Positions 1 through 7,546 of a stretch of DNA of 31,787 nucleotides are shown here, in pieces; positions within the stretch are counted from its first letter, which is position 1; each line of letters begins with the position of its first letter. The stretch spans positions 1 to 31,787 of IMG/VR virus record IMGVR_UViG_3300029267_003537; one strand, written 5' to 3'. The notes under the pieces were generated by a model. The model did not search any database. It was given only the letters and a program-made list of their open reading frames with translations, and was not told where the DNA came from. The translations under genes and the position numbers were made by a program. The DNA is from a virus.

Positions 1-382
1 TGTCGACGACGTCATAGCGCAGCGTCTCGACCGGCGGCAGGTACGGCATCAGCCAGTCGACGAGGTACTCCGTGATGCGCGCGCCGAGGAGCACGCCGGA
101 CCGGAGCAGCTCGTCGGTCAAGTCGTCGGACGAGATGACGCCGACCACCTCGCGGTCGCCCTCCTTGAAGCCGACCTCACCGCGGACCGCGCTCGCGTCA
201 AAAGCCTGCGGCCGGTAGGTCTGTTGGTCGACGCCAAGCGTCAGCTCGTGCGGGTGATCCGTGAGGCGGTAGATGTCCGCGGTCTGGCTGCGCGTCGGCC
301 GGATCTCCCAGCAAGTCGCCGGGCGCATCAGAGTCGCGCTCCGAACCTTGGAGTCGATCGCCGGCGTGAGATTCAAGGACAT
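1..382 (-). CDS. DUF2163-family tail-tip protein, truncated at window edge
   Basis: The reading frame opens at an ATG (382) and runs off the left edge without a stop; 127 complete codons are visible. The N-terminus reads MSLNLTPAIDSKVRSATLM, followed by a CWEIRPTRSQTADIYRLTDH segment, an ELTLGVDQQTYRPQAFDASA segment and ITEYLVDWLMPYLPP. This is the pattern of the N-terminal DUF2163 domain (a cysteine-containing strand, a 'TDH..L' stretch, and a 'Y.VDW' strand). In phages and gene transfer agents this protein (the gp13 position) sits at the tail tip, after the DUF2460 protein. The frame overlaps the upstream gene by 185 bp, which is odd (see that entry). The missing C-terminus would lie to the left of the window. 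Confidence 0.72.
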   Translation of the reverse strand, partial: MSLNLTPAIDSKVRSATLMRPATCWEIRPTRSQTADIYRLTDHPHELTLGVDQQTYRPQAFDASAVRGEVGFKEGDREVVGVISSDDLTDELLRSGVLLGARITEYLVDWLMPYLPPVETLRYDVVD

Positions 383-974
383 AGGGACGTACCTGCTCGA
401 TGATGCTCGCCGCGGAGGAGAGCGAGAGGGGCGTGCTCGGCTCGGGGATCTCCGGCGCGCCGTTGCGGATGTGCTGCTCGTGCCAGTCGAGGAGGCGCGG
501 CGGGTCGGTGAAGTCCTCGAAGAGCGCGAGGCGCATCGACTTGGGCAGCGTCGGGAGCAGCTCCCACAGCGGACCCTGGATGCGCCCAGTCGTGCGGAGG
601 TCGAGCGCCGCCGTCATGCGCAGGCGACTCAGCCACGAGTCCCGCTCCGTCGCCGCGCGCAGCTCGCCGGCAACGTCGTCGGCGAAGAGGCGCTCGAAGT
701 GCTCATGCAGTCCGAGCGCGTGGTTGTAGAACCGGACGAACTCGCGCAGCCGGTCGCGCCACTTCTTGCCGGCGAGGTACGTCACGCCCCCGCCCGTGCT
801 CCCCGCGAACGCCTCGGCCATCGTCACCGCCCGCGTCTCCAGCTCGCGAAGCGCCTGCTGGTACATCCCCCAGAGGTCGCACGCCCCCGCCTTCTGGACG
901 ATGAAGTGGTCGACCTGGAAGTCGGTATGCCCGGAGCGGTGGGCAGTAAGGAGGTCGAGGAGCGCGTGCTGCAT
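198..974 (-). CDS. Unknown protein between fibre gene and DUF2163 gene
   Basis: I do not recognise this family. The ATG at 974 lies 2 bp after the stop of the fibre gene, which is why I prefer it to the longer frame. It encodes 258 aa, mostly helical in appearance, with aromatic-rich stretches (DLWGMYQQALRELETRA, EFVRFYNHALGLHEHFERLF, DPPRLLDWHEQHI). After about residue 197 (EQVRPYV) the sequence overlaps the DUF2163 gene for 185 bp, and the last 60 residues have the Arg/Pro/Asp-rich look of an out-of-frame translation. In the frame of the alternative stop at 373 the gene would end just inside the DUF2163 start. Either the long overlap is real, or a frameshift (biological or an assembly error) lies near 380-450. 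Position between tail-tip genes suggests a tail or fibre-associated structural role, by context only. Confidence 0.6.
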   Translation of the reverse strand: MQHALLDLLTAHRSGHTDFQVDHFIVQKAGACDLWGMYQQALRELETRAVTMAEAFAGSTGGGVTYLAGKKWRDRLREFVRFYNHALGLHEHFERLFADDVAGELRAATERDSWLSRLRMTAALDLRTTGRIQGPLWELLPTLPKSMRLALFEDFTDPPRLLDWHEQHIRNGAPEIPEPSTPLSLSSAASIIEQVRPYVLESHAGDRLQGSERDSDAPGDLLGDPADAQPDRGHLPPHGSPARADAWRRPTDLPAAGF

Positions 975-976
975 GG

Positions 977-2248
977 TCAGGCGAACTGGAGCTGCGCGGC
1001 CATGCCGCAGCACTCCTTGTAGAAGTCGGAGAGGTTGGCCTGGAACGTCCAGGTGGCCACCCCCTCATCGTAGTACCAGACGTCATCGTTTGAGACGCCA
1101 ACATTCGTGCCGGACTGGCAGCCCATGAGGACCGCGCGGTCCGTCACCGTCGGATGCTTCGACGCGCCGGGGCTCGGCACGTTCGCGTTCCCGTGCACCT
1201 GCTTGACGCTCCACGCGCCTGCGGTCCCGAGGCTCATGTCGTATGCGTAGTGCAGGTTGGTTGCGTCCGCCGTCGTCGGGCTCGGGTAGCCGCCGACGAT
1301 GTGCAGGTTGCCGGAGTCGTCGCCGAAGACGCAGCCCTCGTCCTGCTGAATCACGTTGGGGTTCGTCGGCGCCGTCGCGCCCGTCTCCGACGCACGGGTG
1401 TATTCGTAGATCAGGTTCCAGTTGCTCGGCGTGCTCGGGTTCGGATTCAGCTCCGTGACGAACTGCACTCCAGTCGTCGCTCCGTCCGTTCCAGCGCACC
1501 CGCGTACTACACTCGTTCCTCCGCCGACGTTGCTCAGCTCCGTCCACGTATCGGTGACGTCCCACTCGAAGATGTCCGTCCCCATGATGTGGAAGTAGAT
1601 GGCCTTGCTCGCGTTGACGAGTGCGCACTTCACGGACGAGCTGGTCGTGCTCGCGGTGAACCGAGATTTCTCGGTGAAGGTGTCGACGACGTACTGCCAA
1701 TGCCGCTGCGCGCTCGAACTGTCGTCGTACGCGCGATGGCAGATGTTCGACAGGAAGAACGCGCCGCCGCCCACGAAGCGCGCAGTCTGCGGGCTGGACG
1801 CCGCGACAGACTTGGTGCTCACCTGGGAGATGTGCTCGTAGTAGATGACCGTCCGGTCGCTCGTCGTGTTGTTCTCACCCCAGAGCGCAGAGTAGTTGGG
1901 GTTCGGGTCGCCGGCGGAGCCGATCGTGCGCGCGTCGAGAACCCAGTCGCCGGCGGCGCTGCCGTTGCTCGCGAGGCTAAGCTTGTAGCTCTCCCCGTCC
2001 GCGAGCGTGCCAACCGTCGAGCCCGTCGCGTCCTTCACCGTGACGTCGAAGCCCCCCGTACCGATGTTGCACACGATGAACTGGATCCCGCCGAGACGCA
2101 GCAGCCGCGCGTCGGGCAGCGTTACATCGAGGTCGGCGTCCGCCTCGATGAGGTTGACGAGGTTCGAGTGCGGGGTGATCGCGACGTCGGCCGTCTGCGA
2201 CTCCAGCAGGTTCACGCCGCCGTACCGTGCTTCGCGCGAGATGCTCAT
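977..2248 (-). CDS. Probable tail fibre / receptor-binding protein with Kelch-like repeats
   Basis: 423 aa, ATG at 2248 overlapping the preceding stop as TGATG, so translation is probably coupled. Residues 1 to about 105 form a beta-rich module with LPDARLL, GGIQFIVCNIGTGG and DWVLD motifs, closely like the C-terminal part of the upstream DUF2460 protein. The rest is rich in Gly, aromatic and Thr/Ser residues with Kelch-like strands: GTDIFEWDVTDTWTEL, HIVGGYPSPTTADATNLHY, and NDDVWYYDEGVATWTFQ. A repeated 'yD...tW' pattern after a GG pair is typical of Kelch beta-propeller blades. I infer a tail-tip attached propeller that contacts the host or another fibre. Function is by architecture and location; no catalytic motif is visible. 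Confidence 0.65.
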   Translation of the reverse strand: MSISREARYGGVNLLESQTADVAITPHSNLVNLIEADADLDVTLPDARLLRLGGIQFIVCNIGTGGFDVTVKDATGSTVGTLADGESYKLSLASNGSAAGDWVLDARTIGSAGDPNPNYSALWGENNTTSDRTVIYYEHISQVSTKSVAASSPQTARFVGGGAFFLSNICHRAYDDSSSAQRHWQYVVDTFTEKSRFTASTTSSSVKCALVNASKAIYFHIMGTDIFEWDVTDTWTELSNVGGGTSVVRGCAGTDGATTGVQFVTELNPNPSTPSNWNLIYEYTRASETGATAPTNPNVIQQDEGCVFGDDSGNLHIVGGYPSPTTADATNLHYAYDMSLGTAGAWSVKQVHGNANVPSPGASKHPTVTDRAVLMGCQSGTNVGVSNDDVWYYDEGVATWTFQANLSDFYKECCGMAAQLQFA

Positions 2249-3210
2249 CAGATCAGGAACCAGGTGCGCGTGCCCGAGAACGTCCCGAGGTACAGCTCGA
2301 CCGTCGTGTTGATGAGGAACGACGAGGTGACTACGGCGCCGCCGGCAGACTCGATCGAGAGCGTCTCCGATCCACGGTTCGTGAGCACGAACCACGGACC
2401 GCCCTCCGGTAGATCAGTCGTGTCCGGGAGGATGACCTTGAGCGAAGCGACGCCGGGCTGGAACACGTTGAGCAGCGCGCCGGCCGCGTTGAGCTGGACG
2501 TCCGCGTCCTGCATGTCGTCGTGGTCGAAGCTGCCGCCGCGGTCCAGCTCGTGGTTGAACGCAGCCGTCGCCAGCTCCTCCTCCACCGTGATCGTCGGCA
2601 GGTTGCCGACGTCGAGCGCTTCAAGCGCGATGCCGAAGAACTCGTCTGCCTCGCGGCTGAACCGGGCGTGAACGTCGAACTCGCAGCCGCCCTTGATCGT
2701 CCCCGACGGCGCCGACGAGAACGTGACCACGCCCGAGATGAGGTCGACACTCCAGCCGGTCGTCGTCTCGACGTCGTCCTCGCTGATCTTCACCGTTCCG
2801 TCGACGAGGTGCGTCAGGTTCCGCAGCTTCGTCGTCGGCCCCGAGACGTAGCGCTTGACCATCTGGTAGGTGGTGCTCGTCAGCTCGACGAGCAGCTCGT
2901 CGGTCGCCGTGACGGCGTCGTCTGACGGGCGGTACGTCGTGCCCGTCGCCGTCGTCGCGTGGTCGAGCCAGTCCTTCACGCGGAAGGTGTTGGCCCGCCC
3001 CTCGCGCGCCAAGTAGAACCCGTAGAGCGTGTAGAGGTCATCGATGCTCGCGATCCCGCGCGAGACCTCGAAGCGCCGCCGGCCGTTCGGCCAGAACTGC
3101 ACCGCGCGCGCCGGCCCAGCGCGCAGCTCCACGACCTTTGTGTTGAAGCCGGGGCCAAAGGTCGAGCCCTTCGAGTAGGTCTCCGGCAGGCGTACGTCGT
3201 GGAAGCTCAT
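2248..3210 (-). CDS. DUF2460 distal tail protein with C-terminal extension
   Basis: 320 aa, ATG at 3210 in an ATGA overlap with the tape measure stop. The N-terminal 220 residues match DUF2460: MSFHDVRLPE start, GPGFNTKVVELRAGPARAVQ, NGRRRFEVSRG, DDLYTLYGFYLAREGRANTF, and RVKDWLDH (the F..kDw.D signature). This family (gp12 in gene transfer agents) forms the distal tail ring below the tube. Usual members are about 200-220 aa; this one carries about 100 extra residues (from about 225), containing ADVQLNAAGALLN, VILPDTTDLPEGGPWFVLTN and a final TRTWFLI. That module resembles the N-terminus of the next gene, so the extension probably forms a fibre-docking or fibre-like domain. Confidence 0.82.
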   Translation of the reverse strand: MSFHDVRLPETYSKGSTFGPGFNTKVVELRAGPARAVQFWPNGRRRFEVSRGIASIDDLYTLYGFYLAREGRANTFRVKDWLDHATTATGTTYRPSDDAVTATDELLVELTSTTYQMVKRYVSGPTTKLRNLTHLVDGTVKISEDDVETTTGWSVDLISGVVTFSSAPSGTIKGGCEFDVHARFSREADEFFGIALEALDVGNLPTITVEEELATAAFNHELDRGGSFDHDDMQDADVQLNAAGALLNVFQPGVASLKVILPDTTDLPEGGPWFVLTNRGSETLSIESAGGAVVTSSFLINTTVELYLGTFSGTRTWFLI

Positions 3211-6200
3211 CGGCCGAGGCGGAAGCTGCGCCGCTGGTCGTCGTCGATCTGCCGGCGGCTCCGTCGGAAGCTGTCGGCGTCAGGCGTCGTGATGTTGAAC
3301 ACGGTGGTCATGCTACGCGGACCCTCGACGTTCCGGCCGAGCGGGTCGCGGTCGCGCGTCGGCGCCGGGCGCGGAGCCGGAGCGGCCGCCGGCGTCGAGC
3401 CGAGGAGCCCGCCGCGCTGCATCGGCGTCAGCTCGCCGTCCGTCCGCACGCCGAGGTTCCCGTCGGACAGGCGCCCGATCGGCAGAGCCACGCGCCGGCC
3501 GCCGATCGAGGCCATCACGCCGAGACCCCCGCCGGCGAGCTGTTCGAGCGGGAACACGCCCTCCTTGCGCGCGCCCTCGCCGATGAGCGCCTGCGGCACC
3601 ATCGTCGGCGAGGAGACCACGCCCGAGGCGAGTCCGGCCGACAGCCCGCGGTCGAGCCGGCCGCCGCGGGCGAGCGCCGTCACCCGCCCGCCGCCGCCGA
3701 CCAGGCCGCGCGCGCCGGCAGCCGTGGCCGAGCCGACCGCGCTGCCCGTCCCGAGGATCGACGCCGCCTGCGACGCAGCCGAGAGGATCGCGCTGGCGGC
3801 CGCCTGGCCGCCTGAGGCGAGCGCAGAGGCCGCGGCCGACCCGGCGGACCCCAGGGACGCTGCGACGGACTGGGCGGCCGTGGAGAGCGCTGCGGAGGCA
3901 GCCTGCGCCGCGGCGACCTCGCCGGAGCCGAGGTTGGCCCCGATGCCAGCGCCGAGCTGCCCGAGCTGCTCCGCGAGCGGGCGCGTGACGAACTGCTCGA
4001 AGCCGATCTCGGCGATGCGGAGGCCGACCCGGTTGATGACGTCCTCCAGCTCGCCCCCGCGCAGCGCCAGCTCCGCGAGCCCGTCGCCGATCGTCCGGCC
4101 GACGCCCTCCCCGATCTCGCCGTACTGGCGGATCAGCTCCACCTGCCGTTCGAGCGCCGCGATCTCGTCGCGCCGCGCCTCGACCTGATCGAGCGCGCGC
4201 TCAAGCTCCCGGTCGGACAGCTCCGCCGCGGACCGGAGCACCTCGTCGCGCGCTTGCAGGATGGTCAGCTCCGTGCGCCTCTCCGCGCCCGCGAGCTGGA
4301 GTAGGTCGATCTCGGTCTGGATCGTGTCGACCGTCTGGAGCGCGACCGCGAGCCCGAGCTGCCCACCGCGCAGCGTCCCGCTCGGCGCCGGCTCGGCTGC
4401 AGCTTCACGCGCAGCAGCCTCAGCCTCCGCGATCTCGTCGAGCTGCCGCTCGATGTCCGCCAGCTTCTCGGGGTCGACCGTCGGGATGACCGGGATGTCG
4501 ATGCCGCCGCGCGAGGACAGGCCGAGGCCGCCGAGGAGACCGCCGAGCGTGGGGTTGCGCGCGAACGATTGGAGCCCGTCGCTGATGATGCCGCCGACCT
4601 GCTCCGCGATCGCCTCGCGCCGCTCGACACGCGCCTGCTCGATGCGCCCGAGTGCCTCGTCGATCTCCGCGAGGATCCGCGCCGGGTTGAACGTCAGGTC
4701 GAAGTCGTTGAGGAACTGCTCGCCCTCGCGCCCGAACGCCGCGCGGATGAGCGCGCGCGCGCGTCGGATGCCCGTGGCGATCTCGCCGACGTAGTCGCGC
4801 TCGAACGCAGCAGCGAACTCCTCGCCGGCCGTGCGCAGCAAGCCGGTCGGCGCGAGCCCCGCCTCAAGGCCGGACGAGAAGCGCGCGATGGACTCAAGGA
4901 TCGCACGCGGACTCGACAGGTCGATGTCGGCAAAGAGGTCCCCGATGTTCGCGATCTTCTCGACCTGGCTACTGATCGTGTTGAACGCGCCGACGAAGAG
5001 CGCGATGACCTTGTTGAGGAAGAATCGCGCGACGTCGAACACGACCTGCATCGCATCCCCGAAGTTGAATCCGAGGATGAGCATGAGCGCCCGCACCTTC
5101 TGGACGAGGCCGCGGTCGATGACCTCGATGAAGTCGCGCGCGAACTCGACCGCGAGGCGGACCGTGACCGTGAACAGCGTCGCGAGCACGCGGAACGCTG
5201 CGCCGAGTCGACGCACGCCGACCTCCCACGTGGCGGCCCAGACGTCGCCGACGCGCGAGCTACGCCCGCCGAAGCTGATCGACGCATCCTCGACGAGCTT
5301 GAACGCGCCGGCGAGTGTCGCCAGCGCGGCGACCGCAATGCCGACCGGACCCGTGGCGAGGGTGAGGATGACGCCGCCGGCGGCGACGAAGAAGCCCACG
5401 ACCTTGATGCTCGCGAGCGCGCCGAGCGCGAGGCCGGCAACCTGGATCGAGCGCGCGAGCACGAGTCCCGCGGTCGACGCATTCTCCATCGCACCCTCCG
5501 CGCCGGCGAGGATGCGGATTGCCTCCGCGAGCGTGTCGACGATCGCACGCAGCGCGCCGTCGCTCTCCTCGAACGACAGGACGAGCGCCTCGCTCGCAGC
5601 CGCGAGTCGACGGAACGCACCTGCGAGCGTGTCCTCCTGGATGTTCGCGAGACGCTGCGCCGTACCGGACGCCTCGTTTTGCGTCTCGACGAGTGCCTCT
5701 AGCGCGTCGATCGACTCGCTGAGGATGATGCCGCCCGCCGCCTGCCGGCGACCGAAGATGCGGAAGAACTGATCCGCGCTCGTCCCCGCTTCACGGAACA
5801 GGCGGAGGATGCGGAAGAGCGGAGGCGTGACGCCGTCGGCGCTCTCCTGCGTCAAGTCGAAGAGGTCGACCGACACGCCGAGCTGCTCGGCGAGCGCCTC
5901 GAACTCGCGACGCGCCATCGACGTCGGCGCCGAGAGCGCCGCGAGGATGCCGCGGAGCTGTGTGCCGGCGAGCGAGCCCTGCAGACCCGCGTCGCCGAGC
6001 TTGCCGATCGCCGCCGTCGTCTCCTCGATGCTCAGCCCGAGCGCGCGCGCCACAGGACCGGAGAGCTTGAGCGCCTCCGCGAGCTGCGTCACATCCGTGT
6101 TCGTGCGTATCGTCGTGTTCGCGAGGACATCGGCGACCCGGTCCATCTCGGTCGCGTCGAGCGCGAACTGCTTGAGTGCGTTCGAGGCGAGGTCGGCCGC

Positions 6201-6713
6201 CGAGCCGAGGTCGATGGACGTCGCCGCCGCGAGCGACAGCGTGCCCGGCAGCGCGCCAAGGATCTCGTCGACCTCGAAGCCGGTCCGCGCGAGGAAGAGC
6301 TGCGCCTCGCCCACCTCGCGCGCAGAGAAGCGCGTCGACGCGCCGAGCCGAAGCGTCGCAGCACGGAGCCGGTCGAACTGCTCCGCCTGCGCCGCGGCCG
6401 ACTGGTTCACGCGGATCGCGATGCCCTGGACCTGCGCCATCGTCTCGCCGTAGCGCGAGAGCGTGCGGATGCCCGGGGTCGCCGCGCCGATCAGCGCGAG
6501 CCCGCCGAAGAGCGAGCGCATCTGCCGCGTGAGCTGCTGGGTCTCACGCCCGAGCCGGCGCGTCGTCCGCGTCGCTCGGCCCTGCGTCCGGTCCCAGCGC
6601 GTGACCGTGCGCTCGTTGCGGTCGACCGATCGGTCCAGCTCGTCGACGCGCCGGCGCGCTTGCTGCACGCCGGTCGTCTTGATCCGCAGCTCTAGCTCAG
6701 CGAGGTCGACCAT
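3207..6713 (-). CDS. Tail tape measure protein (TP901-type core)
   Basis: 1168 aa, the longest gene, sited directly after the frameshifted tail chaperones as expected. ATG at 6713 has a GGAG Shine-Dalgarno 7 nt upstream and overlaps the end of the chaperone extension by 17 bp. Residues 1-80 are charged and coiled-coil-like (VQQARRRVDELDRSVDRNER). Residues about 85-340 match the TP901 tape measure core: ETMAQVQGIA, LGASTRFSAREVGEAQLFLA, DLASNALKQFAL, ADVLANTTIRTNTDVTQLAE, AIGKLGDAGLQGSLAGTQLR. A hydrophobic block lies at about 424-471, a likely membrane-insertion segment used during DNA ejection. The last 250 residues are Ala/Gly/Ser-rich then Pro-rich. It sets tail length; at about 0.15 nm per residue the tail would be about 175 nm (inference). 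Confidence 0.93.
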   Translation of the reverse strand: MVDLAELELRIKTTGVQQARRRVDELDRSVDRNERTVTRWDRTQGRATRTTRRLGRETQQLTRQMRSLFGGLALIGAATPGIRTLSRYGETMAQVQGIAIRVNQSAAAQAEQFDRLRAATLRLGASTRFSAREVGEAQLFLARTGFEVDEILGALPGTLSLAAATSIDLGSAADLASNALKQFALDATEMDRVADVLANTTIRTNTDVTQLAEALKLSGPVARALGLSIEETTAAIGKLGDAGLQGSLAGTQLRGILAALSAPTSMARREFEALAEQLGVSVDLFDLTQESADGVTPPLFRILRLFREAGTSADQFFRIFGRRQAAGGIILSESIDALEALVETQNEASGTAQRLANIQEDTLAGAFRRLAAASEALVLSFEESDGALRAIVDTLAEAIRILAGAEGAMENASTAGLVLARSIQVAGLALGALASIKVVGFFVAAGGVILTLATGPVGIAVAALATLAGAFKLVEDASISFGGRSSRVGDVWAATWEVGVRRLGAAFRVLATLFTVTVRLAVEFARDFIEVIDRGLVQKVRALMLILGFNFGDAMQVVFDVARFFLNKVIALFVGAFNTISSQVEKIANIGDLFADIDLSSPRAILESIARFSSGLEAGLAPTGLLRTAGEEFAAAFERDYVGEIATGIRRARALIRAAFGREGEQFLNDFDLTFNPARILAEIDEALGRIEQARVERREAIAEQVGGIISDGLQSFARNPTLGGLLGGLGLSSRGGIDIPVIPTVDPEKLADIERQLDEIAEAEAAAREAAAEPAPSGTLRGGQLGLAVALQTVDTIQTEIDLLQLAGAERRTELTILQARDEVLRSAAELSDRELERALDQVEARRDEIAALERQVELIRQYGEIGEGVGRTIGDGLAELALRGGELEDVINRVGLRIAEIGFEQFVTRPLAEQLGQLGAGIGANLGSGEVAAAQAASAALSTAAQSVAASLGSAGSAAASALASGGQAAASAILSAASQAASILGTGSAVGSATAAGARGLVGGGGRVTALARGGRLDRGLSAGLASGVVSSPTMVPQALIGEGARKEGVFPLEQLAGGGLGVMASIGGRRVALPIGRLSDGNLGVRTDGELTPMQRGGLLGSTPAAAPAPRPAPTRDRDPLGRNVEGPRSMTTVFNITTPDADSFRRSRRQIDDDQRRSFRLGR

Positions 6714-7487
6714 TGAAGCACTCCACCCAGGTGACGTCGAGTGCCCTCAGGATGTCGACCTCCCACGGCGCGAGGTCGAATCCACCCAACGCCGACCAGG
6801 CTACCACTTCCGAGAACGGGATTGGGTTCGGGCCGCCCGCGTGCCACGAGCGGGTGCCGGAGAGGTCGAGGAACGCATGGACGTACCAGTCGAGGCCGGC
6901 CGGACACTGCGCGTCCGTGCCGGCCCCAAGCTGCTCTGCGACGAACTCATCCGGGTCCCGGCCGAGAGTCTTGGCCGCCTGCCGGAGATGGGCGGACCGC
7001 GTCGCGGTGCCCTTCGCCGTGGCCGGCTGCTCGCCCGCGAACAGAACCCGCGCGTACTCGATCAGTTCGTCGAGGACTCCCCCAGCCAGGCGTTGTCGTC
7101 GTCGATGAGGTCGGCGACCTGGTCCTCGATCCAGCCGAAGCGCTCGAACAGCGCGAGCGTCTGGTCCTTGGTCGCGCCGGCCGGCAGCGTCTCGCCGTCG
7201 ACCTCGATGTTCACGTACTCGTACACGACCGCGGCGAGCAGCTCGCGCTCGTCCATCGTCGTGTCGCCGAGCCCGCGGACACGGCCGCCGCGCCCGACGC
7301 GCACGCGATCCATGCGCTCCTTCTTGACGCGCCGCTCCGCGTCCTTGTAGCGCCGCGACTCGGGACCGTAGAGCCGGAGCCCGACGGGCTCTTTGCCCTC
7401 CGTGTAGAGCTTCTCGCCCGCGAAGCTGAGGTGGAGGAACGCGCCTTGCTCGGAGGCGCCGCTGAGGTCGAACTTGGAAAGGTCCAT
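6697..7487 (-). CDS. Tail assembly chaperone GT fusion, made by -1 frameshift
   Basis: A second frame extends past the stop of the first chaperone gene down to a TGA at 6697, reading GVLDELIEYARVLFAGEQ, then RSAHLRQAAKTLGRDPDEF, GLDWYVHAFLDLSGT and FSEVVAWSALGGFDLAPWE. It has no ATG and no GTG until near its end, so it cannot easily be an independent gene. It lies in the -1 frame relative to the upstream chaperone, the direction used by lambda G/GT. A run of five G (minus strand, 7083-7079) in the CTG GGG GAG codons is the likely slip point: a P-site tRNA-Gly on GGG re-pairs with GGG one base back. The fusion would be about 263 aa, and acts with the shorter form to load tape measure protein during tail assembly. 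Confidence 0.75.
7062..7487 (-). CDS. Tail assembly chaperone (gpG-like)
   Basis: 141 aa, ATG at 7487, located between the tail tube gene and the tape measure gene, the standard place of the lambda G equivalent. The sequence starts MDLSKFDLSGASEQGAFLHL, has a FAGEKLYTEGKEPVGLRLYGP region and a helical, acidic second half (MDERELLAAVVYEYVNIEVDG, QTLALFERFGWIEDQVADLI). 'GaflhL..p.G..lyt.....p..i.lyG.dS..y' is the pattern of phage tail chaperones. It terminates at TGA 7062, but a fraction of ribosomes should shift at the G run 15-20 nt before the stop to make the GT form. No clear Shine-Dalgarno is next to the start; a GAGGAG lies about 22 nt upstream. Confidence 0.8.
   Translation of the reverse strand: MDLSKFDLSGASEQGAFLHLSFAGEKLYTEGKEPVGLRLYGPESRRYKDAERRVKKERMDRVRVGRGGRVRGLGDTTMDERELLAAVVYEYVNIEVDGETLPAGATKDQTLALFERFGWIEDQVADLIDDDNAWLGESSTN
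7079..7083 (-). promoter_or_regulatory. Putative -1 ribosomal frameshift site (GGGGG run)
   Basis: On the minus strand the zero-frame codons read CTG GGG GAG, and the five-G run allows the GGG-decoding tRNA to slip to GGG in the -1 frame. The -1 frame then stays open to 6697. This is not the canonical lambda GGGAAAG heptamer; the A-site codon would re-pair poorly, so slippage with only the P-site tRNA bound is more likely. No downstream stimulatory structure was established. Confidence 0.6.
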
Positions 7488-7523
7488 GTGGTGTAGGGGG
7501 TGCGTTGGGTCTCCTCGGGTGCA

Positions 7524-7539
7524 CGGCGCACACGCGCCG
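7524..7539 (-). terminator. Hairpin after tail tube gene
   Basis: A perfect 6-bp GC stem (CGGCGC / GCGCCG) with an ACAC loop (GTGT on the transcript) lies 8 nt past the stop of the tail tube gene. No U-tract follows, so it may be a weak terminator or an RNA 3'-end stabiliser rather than a full intrinsic terminator. Confidence 0.35.
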
Positions 7540-7546
7540 CCGAATC

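Noticed and set aside
6697-7083. Chaperone extension as an independent gene
   Set aside because: No ATG in its frame and no GTG until near the end; the -1 frameshift explains it better.
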